From contig DATKBT010000138.1 in assembly GCA_035546295.1 (NCBI GenBank), positions 1-28,964 on the forward strand: a stretch of 28,964 nt of DNA. Reading direction: 5' to 3'. This document shows positions 17,808-25,997 of the stretch, piece by piece. Both the position numbers and the translations under genes were made by a program. This stretch comes from DATKBT01 sp035546295. GTDB lineage: Bacteria; Acidobacteriota; Thermoanaerobaculia; Multivoradales; Multivoraceae. Numbering within the stretch: the first letter of the stretch is position 1; each line of letters begins with the position of its first letter. The notes beneath the pieces were generated by a model, which had not been told where the DNA came from, made no database searches, and was given only the letters and a program-made list of their open reading frames with translations.

Positions 17808-20264
17808 ATGAACAAGCTCGTCCTCGACACGACCTCCCGCCGCTCGCGCCGCCCGCCGCTCGCGCCGGCGTGCGCCGCGCTCGCGCCCCTCGCCGCGCTC
17901 CTGATGCTCGCCTGCGGCGGCGATGTCTCCACGTCGCCATCGTCCTCGCAGTACGAAGCCAGCATCCGGCGCACCAGCTACGGCATACCCCACATCCAGG
18001 CCGCCGACCTCGGCAGCCTCGGTTTCGGCGAGGGCTACGCCCAGGCCGAGGACCACCTGTGCACCGTCGCCGACCAGGTCGTGCTGGCGCGCGGGGAGCG
18101 CGCCAAGTACTTCGGGCGCGGCGAGGACGACCGGCACCTGGCGAGCGACGTCGGGATGAAGGCGCTGCGCGTCCACGAGCGCGCTGCCGAGGATCACGCC
18201 GCGATGCCGCAGGAGCTGCGCGAGTGGATGGAAGGGTACGTGGCCGGCTACAACCACTACCTCGAGGAGACCGGCGCCGAGAACGTCGCCGGATGGTGTG
18301 GCGGCGAGCCCTGGGTCTTCCCGATCACGGCCGCCGACCTCGCCGCCTACCACCGGGTCGTCACCCTCATCTCGTCGCGGTTCGCCGACGCGATCGCGGC
18401 CGCCGAGCCGCCGGCTCCGCCCAGCGGCGGCGCGCCCGACTCGACCGCCGGCGGCCCGCTCGCGAGCCTCGATCCCGGCCTCGGAGCGAGCAATGGCTGG
18501 GCGCTCGGGCGCGACCTCGCCGAGAGCGGACGCGGCATGCTGATCGCGAACCCCCACTACCCCTGGGTGGGCTCGAACCGCTTCTGGGAGAAGCACCTCA
18601 CCGTGCCCGGCGACCTCGACGTCTACGGCGTGGGCCTGATCGGCATCCCGGGCGTCGCCATCGGGTTCAACGACGCCGTCGCCTGGACCCACACGGTCTC
18701 GGCGGGCACGCGGTTCACGCTCTATTCGCTCGACCTGGCGCCGGGAAGCCCGACCACCTACCGCTACGGCGCCGAGCAGCGCGCCATGACGCGCGTCGAC
18801 GTCGCGGTCGAGGTGAAGGACGAGGCCGAGCCGGTCGAGCGCGGGGTCTGGTTCACGCACTACGGCCCGGTGGTCGCGATGCGCGGGCTCGACTGGAGCG
18901 AGCAGCGCGCCTACGCCATCCGCGACGTCAACGAGCTCAACGACGAGGGCCGCGTCCAGTGGATGGCCATGAACCGCGCCGAATCGATGGCGGAGCTCCA
19001 GAAGGCGCACGCCGACCACCAGGGGATGCCCTGGGTCAACACGATCTCGACCAGCGCCGAGGGGATCGCCTGGTACACCGACAGCGCCTCGACCCCCAAC
19101 CTCAGCGACGAGGCGATCGCGCTCTGGCTCGAGCGGCGCGAGAGCGATCCCTTCACCTCACAGATGTGGGAGACGAGCCGCATCGTGGCGCTCGACGGCA
19201 GCGATCCGCGCTTCGAGTGGCAGGACGACCCGGGGGCGCGCGATCCGGGGCTCGTCCCCTTCGAGGAGATGCCCCAGATCGAGCGCACCGACTACGCCTT
19301 CAATGCCAACGACAGCTTCTGGTTCGCCAATTCGCAGGCGCTGCTCGAAGGCGACTACTCGCCGCTGCACGGCGAGCAGGGCAGCCAACGCTCGTTGCGC
19401 ACGCGCAACAACGACCTGCACCTCTCGAACGCGACCCCCGACCAACCCGCCGGCGACAACGCCAAGTTCAGCCTCGACGAGATGCAGAACGCCATCCTCT
19501 CGAATCGCAGCCTGACCGCCGACCTGCTGCTCCCCGAGCTGGTCGAGCGCTGCAAGGCCCGGCCCGAGGTCGACCTCGACGGCGAGCGGGTCGAACTCGG
19601 CGAGGCTTGTGGCGTGCTCGCGGCGTGGGATCATCGCTTCGACACGGACAGTCGCGGCGCGGTCCTGTTCCGCGAGTGGATCGGCCAGTACGACGGGGGC
19701 GACCTGGTCGGCAAGGGTGAGCTGTTCGCGATCGACTACGACCCGGCCGACCCGGTGAACACGCCGCGCGGCCTGGCCGAGGGTGGTCGCGCTCTCGAGA
19801 ACCTGGCGAAGGCGGTACGCATCCTCCAGGGTCGCGGGCTCCCCCTCGACGTCGAGCTCGGCGAGCTCCAGCACGCCCCGTCGAAGCTGCCCGCGCGGAT
19901 CGCCCTGCACGGCGGCCACGGCGCCTACGAGGGCCTGCTCAATATGCAGCAGGGGGGCGTCAACACGACGACCCTCGAGCCGCTCGAGCTCGCCCCGCGG
20001 GTGGAAGGGAGCCGCTTCCTCACCGAGGACGGCTACCCGGTCGTCCACGGCTCGAGCTTCCTGATGGCGCTCGAGTACACCGACGAGGGTCCTCACGCCG
20101 AAGCGTTCCTCACCTACTCGCAGTCGGGCGATCCCGACTCCGAGCACTTCACCGACCAGACCGAGCTGTTCTCGCGCAAGGAGTGGCGGCCCATCCTGTT
20201 CGACGAGGGCTCGATCGCGGCCGACGTGAAGCGCGAGTACACCGTGCGCGGACCACGCGGGTGA
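17808..20264 (+). CDS. Penicillin-acylase family lipoprotein, PvdQ/AHL-acylase-like
   Basis: This is an 818-residue N-terminal-nucleophile amidase precursor. A lipoprotein signal ends in LMLAC (Cys36), anchoring it in a membrane. The family's autocleavage site is seen at LGASNGWALG: Ser228 would become the first residue of the beta chain. Relative to it, His250 (NPHYPW) is beta-23 and Asn499 or Asn501 (AFNANDSFW) falls near beta-269, matching PvdQ. WTHTVSAGTRFTLYSL and GIPWVNT-type segments also match. Known relatives cut long acyl chains from N-acyl-homoserine lactones, aculeacin or siderophore precursors; which of these applies is not decidable. The ATG has a modest CGGAG upstream. Lipoprotein anchoring is unusual for this mostly periplasmic family. 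It diverges from the amidohydrolase gene. Confidence 0.93.
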   Translation: MNKLVLDTTSRRSRRPPLAPACAALAPLAALLMLACGGDVSTSPSSSQYEASIRRTSYGIPHIQAADLGSLGFGEGYAQAEDHLCTVADQVVLARGERAKYFGRGEDDRHLASDVGMKALRVHERAAEDHAAMPQELREWMEGYVAGYNHYLEETGAENVAGWCGGEPWVFPITAADLAAYHRVVTLISSRFADAIAAAEPPAPPSGGAPDSTAGGPLASLDPGLGASNGWALGRDLAESGRGMLIANPHYPWVGSNRFWEKHLTVPGDLDVYGVGLIGIPGVAIGFNDAVAWTHTVSAGTRFTLYSLDLAPGSPTTYRYGAEQRAMTRVDVAVEVKDEAEPVERGVWFTHYGPVVAMRGLDWSEQRAYAIRDVNELNDEGRVQWMAMNRAESMAELQKAHADHQGMPWVNTISTSAEGIAWYTDSASTPNLSDEAIALWLERRESDPFTSQMWETSRIVALDGSDPRFEWQDDPGARDPGLVPFEEMPQIERTDYAFNANDSFWFANSQALLEGDYSPLHGEQGSQRSLRTRNNDLHLSNATPDQPAGDNAKFSLDEMQNAILSNRSLTADLLLPELVERCKARPEVDLDGERVELGEACGVLAAWDHRFDTDSRGAVLFREWIGQYDGGDLVGKGELFAIDYDPADPVNTPRGLAEGGRALENLAKAVRILQGRGLPLDVELGELQHAPSKLPARIALHGGHGAYEGLLNMQQGGVNTTTLEPLELAPRVEGSRFLTEDGYPVVHGSSFLMALEYTDEGPHAEAFLTYSQSGDPDSEHFTDQTELFSRKEWRPILFDEGSIAADVKREYTVRGPRG

Positions 20265-20306
20265 GCTCGACCTCTCGCTTCACAGCCGAGCCCCGGCGCT
20301 CTCGAT

Positions 20307-20349
20307 CCCGTTGGGCCGTCGCGGCCGGCGTCCCTGCCGGCCGAACGGG
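20307..20349 (+). terminator. Nested hairpin after the acylase gene
   Basis: GGCCGGC (20323-20329) pairs perfectly with GCCGGCC (20336-20342), loop GTCCCT; outside it CCCGTT (20307-20312) pairs with AACGGG (20344-20349) across an asymmetric bulge. It begins 42 bp after the stop. No U-tract follows. Confidence 0.5.
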
Positions 20350-20373
20350 GGCACCACCCACTCGCACGGCACC

Positions 20374-20409
20374 GACCACCTGCAAGGCACTGACCACCTG
20401 CAAGGTACT
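20374..20409 (+). repeat. 18-bp tandem duplication upstream of the aldolase
   Basis: GACCACCTGCAAGGCACT is followed directly by GACCACCTGCAAGGTACT, one mismatch in 18. It lies in the 223-bp gap between acylase and aldolase, 79 bp before the aldolase start. Confidence 0.85.
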
Positions 20410-20487
20410 GAGGCGGTCGACTGGCTCGTCATCTTCCGCGCGTCGGCCGGGATCGAGCCGGGCCGCAGCGACCAGAGCCGGATCGGC

Positions 20488-21276
20488 GTGACCGAAAGCA
20501 CCGATCTCCCTCGTCTCCACCAGAAGCTGCGCGCCGCCGAGCCCGCGCTCGGCGTCTGGTGCGTGCTCGACTCGACGGCGACCATCGAAGCGATCAGCTC
20601 GCTCGACGTCGACTGGATCGCGCTCGACGGCGAGCACGGCCTGATCTCGGCCGGCGCCTGCCTGGCGCAGCTCCAGGCGGTGTGCTCGCCGGTGACCGCC
20701 CTGGTGCGCCTCCCCGCCGCCGACCCTTCGCTCGCCGCCCGCGTGCTCGACGCCGGCGCCGACGGCATCATCGTCCCCCGGGTCGAGAGCGCCGAGCAGG
20801 CGGCGGCGATGGTGGCCGCCTGCCGCTACCCGCCGGCCGGCCGCCGCGGCATCGGACCGCACCGCGCCGCCGGCTACGGCACGCGCGCGGACTACTTTCC
20901 CCACGCCAATCAACGGGTCGCGGTCGTCGTCCAGGTCGAGTCGCGCGCGGCCGTCGACTGCTGCGCCGATCTCGCGGCCGTCGAGGGCCTCACCGCGGCG
21001 CTGGTCGGCCCCAACGACCTCGCCGCATCGCTCGGCCACTTCGGCGACATCGACCACCCCGAGGTCGAGGACTCGATCGCGTGCATCCTCCGCTCTTGCC
21101 AGGACGCCGGCCTGCCGGCCGCCATCTACTGCCGAAGCGGGCGGGAAGCGAAGGCGCGGATCGAGCAGGGCTTCGCGATGGTCAACGTGACGAGCGACCT
21201 CGGGGCCCTAGTCGGGGCCATCGGGAGGGAGCTGAACAACGCCCGACAGCCCGAAGGCGCAAACCCTCGACCCTGA
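20488..21276 (+). CDS. HpcH/HpaI family class II aldolase
   Basis: This 262-residue protein matches the HpcH/HpaI aldolase family (metal-dependent 2-keto-3-deoxy-sugar acid or 4-hydroxy-2-oxo acid aldolases that release pyruvate). It has the expected catalytic pattern: DGEHG with His50, Arg74 in VRLPAADP, PRVESAEQA, metal ligands Glu151 (VVQVES) and Asp177 (GPNDLA). The normal family length of 250-270 and the usual opening (RLHQKLRAAEPALGVW) support GTG 20488 as start, although the Shine-Dalgarno match is weak. Longer versions would have to translate the tandem repeat at 20374-20409. The specific substrate cannot be inferred; no sugar-acid dehydratase or kinase lies beside it. It may be co-transcribed with the acylase only by read-through past the hairpin. 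Confidence 0.92.
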   Translation: MTESTDLPRLHQKLRAAEPALGVWCVLDSTATIEAISSLDVDWIALDGEHGLISAGACLAQLQAVCSPVTALVRLPAADPSLAARVLDAGADGIIVPRVESAEQAAAMVAACRYPPAGRRGIGPHRAAGYGTRADYFPHANQRVAVVVQVESRAAVDCCADLAAVEGLTAALVGPNDLAASLGHFGDIDHPEVEDSIACILRSCQDAGLPAAIYCRSGREAKARIEQGFAMVNVTSDLGALVGAIGRELNNARQPEGANPRP

Positions 21277-21328
21277 CAGCCGGTCGGCTCCTCTCGCCCT
21301 AGGTCGACTAGGCCGTCGTGGAGTTCTT

Positions 21329-21379
21329 GCCTGCCTGCGGCAGGCGGCGGTCATTGGCCTCGCGCAAGCGCGAGACCAA
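21329..21379. terminator. Two hairpins between convergent aldolase and fdhD
   Basis: First hairpin: GCCTGC (21329-21334) with GCAGGC (21340-21345). Second: CTCGCGC (21359-21365), loop AA, GCGCGAG (21368-21374), extended by TTGG (21354-21357) with CCAA (21376-21379) across one mismatch. They sit in the 247-bp gap between convergent genes and may serve both directions. Confidence 0.4.
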
Positions 21380-21523
21380 GGCTCAGACAGTGGTCAAAGT
21401 TCGATCAAGCCACACCCAACGACCTGGAATCAGCGGCTTCAGGCCTAGTCGACCTGAGCCCGCGCCGCTTGCGGCGCTTGGGCGGGGAACATGGGCTAGC
21501 GCCGTCGATGGCGAGCTTCCAGC

Positions 21524-22402
21524 CTACCGGAGGCTCGTCAGGTGCCGGTTCGCCCGCTCCTCCCCCACGAAGCTCCAGAGCTCGACCCCCGCCTCCGCCG
21601 CCAGCTCCACTGCCAGGCTCGACGCCGCGCCGACCGCGAGCACCACCGGGCAGGCCGACATCGCGGCCTTCTGGACGATCTCGAAGCCGGCGCGTCCGCT
21701 GACCACCAGCAGCCTGCCGGCGAGCGAGAGATCCCCAGCGAGCAGGCGGGCGCCGACCAGCTTGTCGACCGCGTTGTGGCGGCCGATGTCCTCGAACAGG
21801 TCGATCAGCTCGCCCGATGGCGAGAACAGCGCGGCGGCGTGCAGGCCGCCGGTGCGCTCGAACAGCGCCTGGCGAGGACGCATGAGCGCCGGCAGCTCGT
21901 GGGCGAGAGTGAGCTCCCATGCGATCGGCTCGATCTCGGGCAGGCGCTGGTCGAGGTCCTCGAGGGAAGGCTTGCCGCAGACGCCACACGCACTGGTCGC
22001 CCGGAACTCGCGCTCGACCGCGCGCTCGGCCCAGCGCTCGACCGCGTCGGGGGCCAGCTCGAGCAGCAGCCGATCGGCGCGCTGCGGGTCCTCCGGACCC
22101 GGTCGCGTGCAGCCCAGCACCTCGCCGGCGCGCTCGACGATGCCCTCGGAGCGCAGGAAGCCGTAGGCAAGCTCGCGGTCGTGTCCGGGAGTGCGCATGG
22201 TGACCGCCAGCGGCCGCCCCTGGACGCGGATCTCGAGCGGCTCCTCGACCACCGCCCAGTCGTCCTCGCGCCCCACGGGGTCGTCCACATCCGACGACGG
22301 CTCCCGCGACACTCGCCGCAGGCGCGTGCCGCCGGACGCCGTTCGCCGCTCCACGCCGACTCGACGCAGCCCCGGAGGCTCCCTGGGCTGGGTCTCGCTC
22401 AC
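21524..22402 (-). CDS. fdhD: FdhD, sulfurtransferase for formate dehydrogenase molybdenum cofactor
   Basis: This 292-residue protein is FdhD, which carries sulfur from IscS-type cysteine desulfurase to the molybdenum/tungsten bis-MGD cofactor of formate dehydrogenases. The sulfur-transfer motif CGVC is at Cys139-Cys142, followed by LFEDIGRHNAVDK (212-224) and SGRAGFEIVQKAAMSA, all typical. The start is GTG 22402, sharing GTGA with the stop of the GH127 gene. The open frame continues upstream only through the GH127 3' end. The first 40 residues are Arg-rich and poorly conserved in appearance. No formate dehydrogenase or cofactor synthesis gene is in the window, so the link to its neighbours is unexplained. 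Confidence 0.95.
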   Translation of the reverse strand: MSETQPREPPGLRRVGVERRTASGGTRLRRVSREPSSDVDDPVGREDDWAVVEEPLEIRVQGRPLAVTMRTPGHDRELAYGFLRSEGIVERAGEVLGCTRPGPEDPQRADRLLLELAPDAVERWAERAVEREFRATSACGVCGKPSLEDLDQRLPEIEPIAWELTLAHELPALMRPRQALFERTGGLHAAALFSPSGELIDLFEDIGRHNAVDKLVGARLLAGDLSLAGRLLVVSGRAGFEIVQKAAMSACPVVLAVGAASSLAVELAAEAGVELWSFVGEERANRHLTSLR

Positions 22403-24669
22403 CGCGGAGCCTCGGCCTCGGCGTCGACTGGGCTCCCGGCGACAGGGCTCGCGGCGACAGGGTTCCCGGCGGCGGAGCCGTCGCGGACCCACACCGCCAT
22501 CTCGCCCGGGCCGCGATTCGCCCACGCGAAGTAGGGAACGGCGAGCCGCAGCGGCGCGTCGCTCGACCCGCTCCCCGCACGACCGCCGGAGACACCGGTG
22601 ACCTGGATCGCCATGACTCCGCCGAGCAGGTCCTCACTCCAGCGCGCCTCGAGCGCGCCGTCGCCCGGCAGCAGCCGCTCGCCGACTCCCGCACCGTTGT
22701 CGGCCTCCTCGAAGGCGTACACCAGCGGCCCTCGCTGCAGCGCGACGCGACCCCGGTTGCCTTCGACCGCCTGGTGCGAGACGACCCGGCGCACCGGCGT
22801 CGGCAGCTCGAGCTCGATCGTGTTGGCGGCGGATTCGCCGGGCTCGAAGCGACGCCGGATCGCGACCACGCCGTCGTTCGCGGCCGAGGCGACCGAGACC
22901 GGCTCGCCGCCGGCGACCACCCGCACCGACGAGAGCTCCTCCTGCGGGCTGCTCGCGTCGGAGAAACGGTAGAGGTCGCTCGGCACCGGCACACCGCGCG
23001 CCCAGCCCGGCATGCGCAGCACCAGCGCGAGCTCGGCCGCGCGCTCCGGCTCGACCGTGATCGCGACGCGGCCATCCCAGGGATACCGGGTCTCCTGCCG
23101 CACGCGCACCTTGGTCGCCCCCCGCTCCCCCGCCGGCACCTCGAGCGTCGCCTCGCTGCCGACGTAGAGCGTCACCCAGACCTCGTCGCCGCGCTGCGCG
23201 AAGACCAGACCGGGGAGCTGGGCGAGCGCGCGCGCCAGGTTCGCCGGGCAGCAGGCGACTTCGAAGTACGCCGAGCGCTCGACGCCGCCCTCCGACGCCA
23301 GCGGGTTGGTGTAGAAGAACGCGTCCCCGGCGTGCGAGACGCCGGCCAGCAGGCTGTTGTAGAGCGTGCGCTCCATCACGTCGAGGAAGCGAGGATCTCC
23401 CGAGCGCAGGAACATCCGGTGGTTCCACATCTCGTTGCCGATCGCGGCGCAGCTCTCGGTGTAGGCCGTGCGGTTGGGGAGCTCGTAGGGCTCGCCGAAC
23501 GACTCGAAGGTGCCGCGCGAGCCGATGCCGCCGGTGACGTAGAGCTTGTGCGCGACGACGTCGCGCCAGATCGCCTCCAGCGCCTCCACGTACTCGGGGA
23601 CTCCCTCTTCCAGGAGCGACTGGCGGGCCGCGACGTCGGCCATCCCGGTGTACAGATACGTCGCGCGCACCGCGTGCCCGGAGGCCTCGCGCTGCTCGGC
23701 GACCGGAAGGTGATCCTGCTTGTAGGGCCGGTCGTTGTAGATCGCGAAGTCGCTCTCGGCGGGGTAGCCCTCGCCGTCGTGCTCGCGCCCGCGCTGATCG
23801 AGGAAGAAGCGCGCGAGCTCGAGCCAGCGTCGCTCGCCGGTCGCGTCGGCGAGCTTCACCAGCGCCAGCTCGATCTCCTCGTGGCCGGGGATGTCGCGCC
23901 GCGCGTCGGGCCCGAAGTCGGCGTCGATGCGGTCGGCGAAGCGAATGGCGACGTCGAGCAGTGAACGCTTGCCGGTGGCGGCGTGATGCGCCACCGCCGC
24001 CTCGATCAGGTGTCCAGCGTTGTAGAGCTCGTGGGAGCCGGCGGCGACGTGGATCCAGCGCTCGGTCCCGACCCCGGGCGCCGCGTTCTCGGGATCGATG
24101 GTGTAGGCCGGGAACAGGTAACCGTCCTCGGTCTGGCTGGCCGCGATCAGCTCGATCAGCGCGTCGACCTCGCGCTCCAGCGCCTCGTCGGGCTCGCGCG
24201 CGAGCGAGTAGGAGGCCGCCTCGATCGCCTTGTAGACGTCGGTGTCGTTGAAGCGGCGCCCCTCGTACGGTCCCGCGGCGAGACCGGCGGCGCGCTCGAA
24301 GTTGGCGACCCGTCCGGTGATGCGGTTCTGCTCGAAGACGTGCGGGATCGTCACCTCACGGTTGCGCTCGAGCCGCGGCGCCCAGAAGCCGTCGTCGACG
24401 GTCACGGCGGTGAAAGGCACTGCGGTCAAGGACACTGCGGTGGAGGGCACTGCGGTGGAGGGCACTGCGCCGAGCGGCGCCGGCGCGAGGTCTGGAGCGC
24501 GGGAACTGTCGCCGCCCGCACACGCCGACAGCAGGGCCGCCACCGCGAGCAGCATCGCGGCCACCGCAAGCAGCATCGTGGCCACCGGCCGAGCGCCCGC
24601 CGTTTGCGCGATCGTCTTGCGGCCGGCGGGCGACGGCGCCTCGCGACGGGAGCTGCCGGGCGACCTCAT
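22399..24669 (-). CDS. GH127 beta-L-arabinofuranosidase-like lipoprotein
   Basis: This 756-residue protein matches glycoside hydrolase family 127 (former DUF1680), enzymes that remove terminal beta-L-arabinofuranose from plant glycans. The zinc-thiolate site of HypBA1 is conserved: Glu389 (GTFESF; HypBA1 Glu322), Glu405 and Cys407 (YTESC; Glu338, Cys340) and Cys473-Cys474 (VACCPAN; Cys417-Cys418). The Glu spacing of 16 residues is identical. A signal peptide with lipobox LSAC (Cys50) predicts a lipoprotein. Its hydrophobic core is a 7-residue duplication, and residues 67-89 are a low-complexity AVPST-like repeat. ATG 24669 overlaps the upstream stop (ATGA); its 3' end overlaps fdhD. No arabinan transporter or other glycosidase is nearby. 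Activity on another furanoside remains possible. Confidence 0.93.
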   Translation of the reverse strand: MRSPGSSRREAPSPAGRKTIAQTAGARPVATMLLAVAAMLLAVAALLSACAGGDSSRAPDLAPAPLGAVPSTAVPSTAVSLTAVPFTAVTVDDGFWAPRLERNREVTIPHVFEQNRITGRVANFERAAGLAAGPYEGRRFNDTDVYKAIEAASYSLAREPDEALEREVDALIELIAASQTEDGYLFPAYTIDPENAAPGVGTERWIHVAAGSHELYNAGHLIEAAVAHHAATGKRSLLDVAIRFADRIDADFGPDARRDIPGHEEIELALVKLADATGERRWLELARFFLDQRGREHDGEGYPAESDFAIYNDRPYKQDHLPVAEQREASGHAVRATYLYTGMADVAARQSLLEEGVPEYVEALEAIWRDVVAHKLYVTGGIGSRGTFESFGEPYELPNRTAYTESCAAIGNEMWNHRMFLRSGDPRFLDVMERTLYNSLLAGVSHAGDAFFYTNPLASEGGVERSAYFEVACCPANLARALAQLPGLVFAQRGDEVWVTLYVGSEATLEVPAGERGATKVRVRQETRYPWDGRVAITVEPERAAELALVLRMPGWARGVPVPSDLYRFSDASSPQEELSSVRVVAGGEPVSVASAANDGVVAIRRRFEPGESAANTIELELPTPVRRVVSHQAVEGNRGRVALQRGPLVYAFEEADNGAGVGERLLPGDGALEARWSEDLLGGVMAIQVTGVSGGRAGSGSSDAPLRLAVPYFAWANRGPGEMAVWVRDGSAAGNPVAASPVAGSPVDAEAEAPR
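22430..22474 (-). repeat. Three 15-bp tandem repeats in the GH127 C-terminus
   Basis: Units GGGCTCCCGGCGACA, GGGCTCGCGGCGACA and GGGTTCCCGGCGGCG follow one another on the plus strand. Read on the minus strand they encode a Pro-Val/Ala-Ser linker-like tail (NPVAASPVAGSPV) after the last folded segment. Confidence 0.85.
24410..24469 (-). repeat. Four 15-bp tandem repeats in the GH127 linker
   Basis: Plus-strand units GTGAAAGGCACTGCG, GTCAAGGACACTGCG and two identical GTGGAGGGCACTGCG. On the minus strand they encode AVPST AVPST AVSLT AVPFT between the lipobox and the catalytic domain, a spacer likely to vary in unit number between strains. Confidence 0.9.
24541..24582 (-). repeat. 21-bp duplication in the GH127 signal peptide
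   Basis: Plus-strand units CACCGCGAGCAGCATCGCGGC and a copy with two mismatches. On the minus strand they encode the hydrophobic core MLLAVAA twice, just before the lipobox. Confidence 0.85.
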
Positions 24670-25991
24670 CCCTCCGCTCCTCCCGCCACGCGCTCGCGCA
24701 GGGTCTCGACCTGCTCGCGAGGGGCCTGGCGCCAGCGGCCCCGTCGCTTGCGCCGCTCGACCGCGTCGGCGGTGAAGTGGATCGAGGTGACCAGCCGCCC
24801 CTCGGGACTCCAGACGTGCGCCCGGCCGCGCTCGCCGAGCACCACCAGGGTCTGGCGGTGGCGATCCCACAGCACGTCCTCGGGGCGGGCTCCCTGGAGC
24901 TCGGCGATCGCGCGCCCGACCGGGCGCTGCACCCGGCGCCGCTCCTCGGCGTGGACGGTGCGTCGCCGCGTCGAGCGCTCGCGGCGTTGGAGCCGGCGCT
25001 CGAGACCGGCCAGCACGCCGAGCGCGCGCTGCTCCCAGGGGCTGCGCTCCATGGGCTCGGCGCCGGTCGCGCCTTCGTCCTTCGCAGCGCTGCTCGAGCC
25101 CGGGTCGCGTCGATGGAGCCGGGCGCCGCGCTCGACGTCGGCGAGCGCCTTGTGCGCCCAGCCCAGCGCCTCCCCCCACGGCGGCATCGCCGCGGGGAAG
25201 CGATCGAGGACGTGCTCGAGAGGGCCGGCGTCGGGTCCGACGCCCAGGACGTTGATCGCCAGGCGCACCGCCTCCCGCGCTCGCTCCGGGCGCTCGCCGC
25301 CTTGGACGCCGTTGGACAGGAGCTGGAAGCTCAGGGCGAGGAGCTCGCTCCCCGGCCCGTCGCCGCGCGGCAGCTCGTACCACCCGGCGCACACCTGCCC
25401 GAGGAGTCGGAACCCGCCGCCGAGGCTCCGGTACGACGGCAGGAGCTCGCGATGCAGCGTCTCCTCGTCGAGCCCGAGGGTGAGGATCCGCGGCGGGTTG
25501 GCGAACAGCCGGTCGACCCGCGGGTCGCGGAGCTCGACCAGGAGCTGCTGGAGGTCGACGAAGCGAGGCAGCCCGGTCGCTCCATAGCCGGCGAAGACCT
25601 GACGGCTGCTGGTCGGAGAGGCGTGCTCGCACCCGGTCGCGCCGCAGCGCAGGCAGAGCACGCGCCCGGGGCTGAAGGTGGAGTGCTGCGCCATCAGCCG
25701 CGCGATCGCATCGGCGATGGCGTCCTCGGCCCGGCTCGTCGCCTCCTCGAGCGAGCGCCCAGAGCCCAGCGGGATGCGCAGCGCGAGCTCGACCTCGTGG
25801 TCCTGCGGCCGCAGGTGCCGGCGCCAGGGATGAGCGGCGATGCGCTCGGCCAGCGCGGCCGCGATCTCCTGCACGGCTCGGCGCACACGCTCCTCCGGGA
25901 CACCACGAGCGCCGGGATCTCCGCGCTCTCGACGCTCTGCCTCGGGCTTCGCGTTCCGGTCGGCCATCGGTTCCGCGTCACGACGCACCAT
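24666..25991 (-). CDS. Unrecognised protein with SWIM-like CxxC..CxH motif
   Basis: I do not recognise this 441-residue protein. Visible features: a charged N-terminus (1-55), a segment with CLRCGATGCEHA (Cys113, Cys116, Cys121, His123), which is a C-x2-C-x4-C-x-H zinc-binding pattern resembling a SWIM finger (CxC..CxH), a middle globular region (FVDLQQLLVELRDPRVDRLF, LLSYRSLGGG-type segments), an Arg-rich stretch at 331-365 and a basic C-terminal segment (GRAHVWSPEGRLVTSIHF, RRKRRGRWR). No signal peptide or membrane helix is seen, so it is cytosolic and could bind nucleic acid; that is inference. ATG 25991 is preferred because a -10-like TACAAT ends 6 nt before it, suggesting a leaderless mRNA. 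It is translationally coupled to GH127. Confidence 0.7.
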   Translation of the reverse strand: MVRRDAEPMADRNAKPEAERRERGDPGARGVPEERVRRAVQEIAAALAERIAAHPWRRHLRPQDHEVELALRIPLGSGRSLEEATSRAEDAIADAIARLMAQHSTFSPGRVLCLRCGATGCEHASPTSSRQVFAGYGATGLPRFVDLQQLLVELRDPRVDRLFANPPRILTLGLDEETLHRELLPSYRSLGGGFRLLGQVCAGWYELPRGDGPGSELLALSFQLLSNGVQGGERPERAREAVRLAINVLGVGPDAGPLEHVLDRFPAAMPPWGEALGWAHKALADVERGARLHRRDPGSSSAAKDEGATGAEPMERSPWEQRALGVLAGLERRLQRRERSTRRRTVHAEERRRVQRPVGRAIAELQGARPEDVLWDRHRQTLVVLGERGRAHVWSPEGRLVTSIHFTADAVERRKRRGRWRQAPREQVETLRERVAGGAEG

Positions 25992-25997
25992 AGGCGG

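Noticed and set aside
22403..22525. Longer FdhD start giving an Arg-rich repeat N-terminus
   Set aside because: The extra segment only reads the GH127 tail repeats in another frame; GTG 22402 overlaps the GH127 stop and gives the normal family length.
24410..24469. Short CRISPR-like array
   Set aside because: Units are contiguous 15-bp tandem repeats with no spacers and lie in frame within the GH127 gene.
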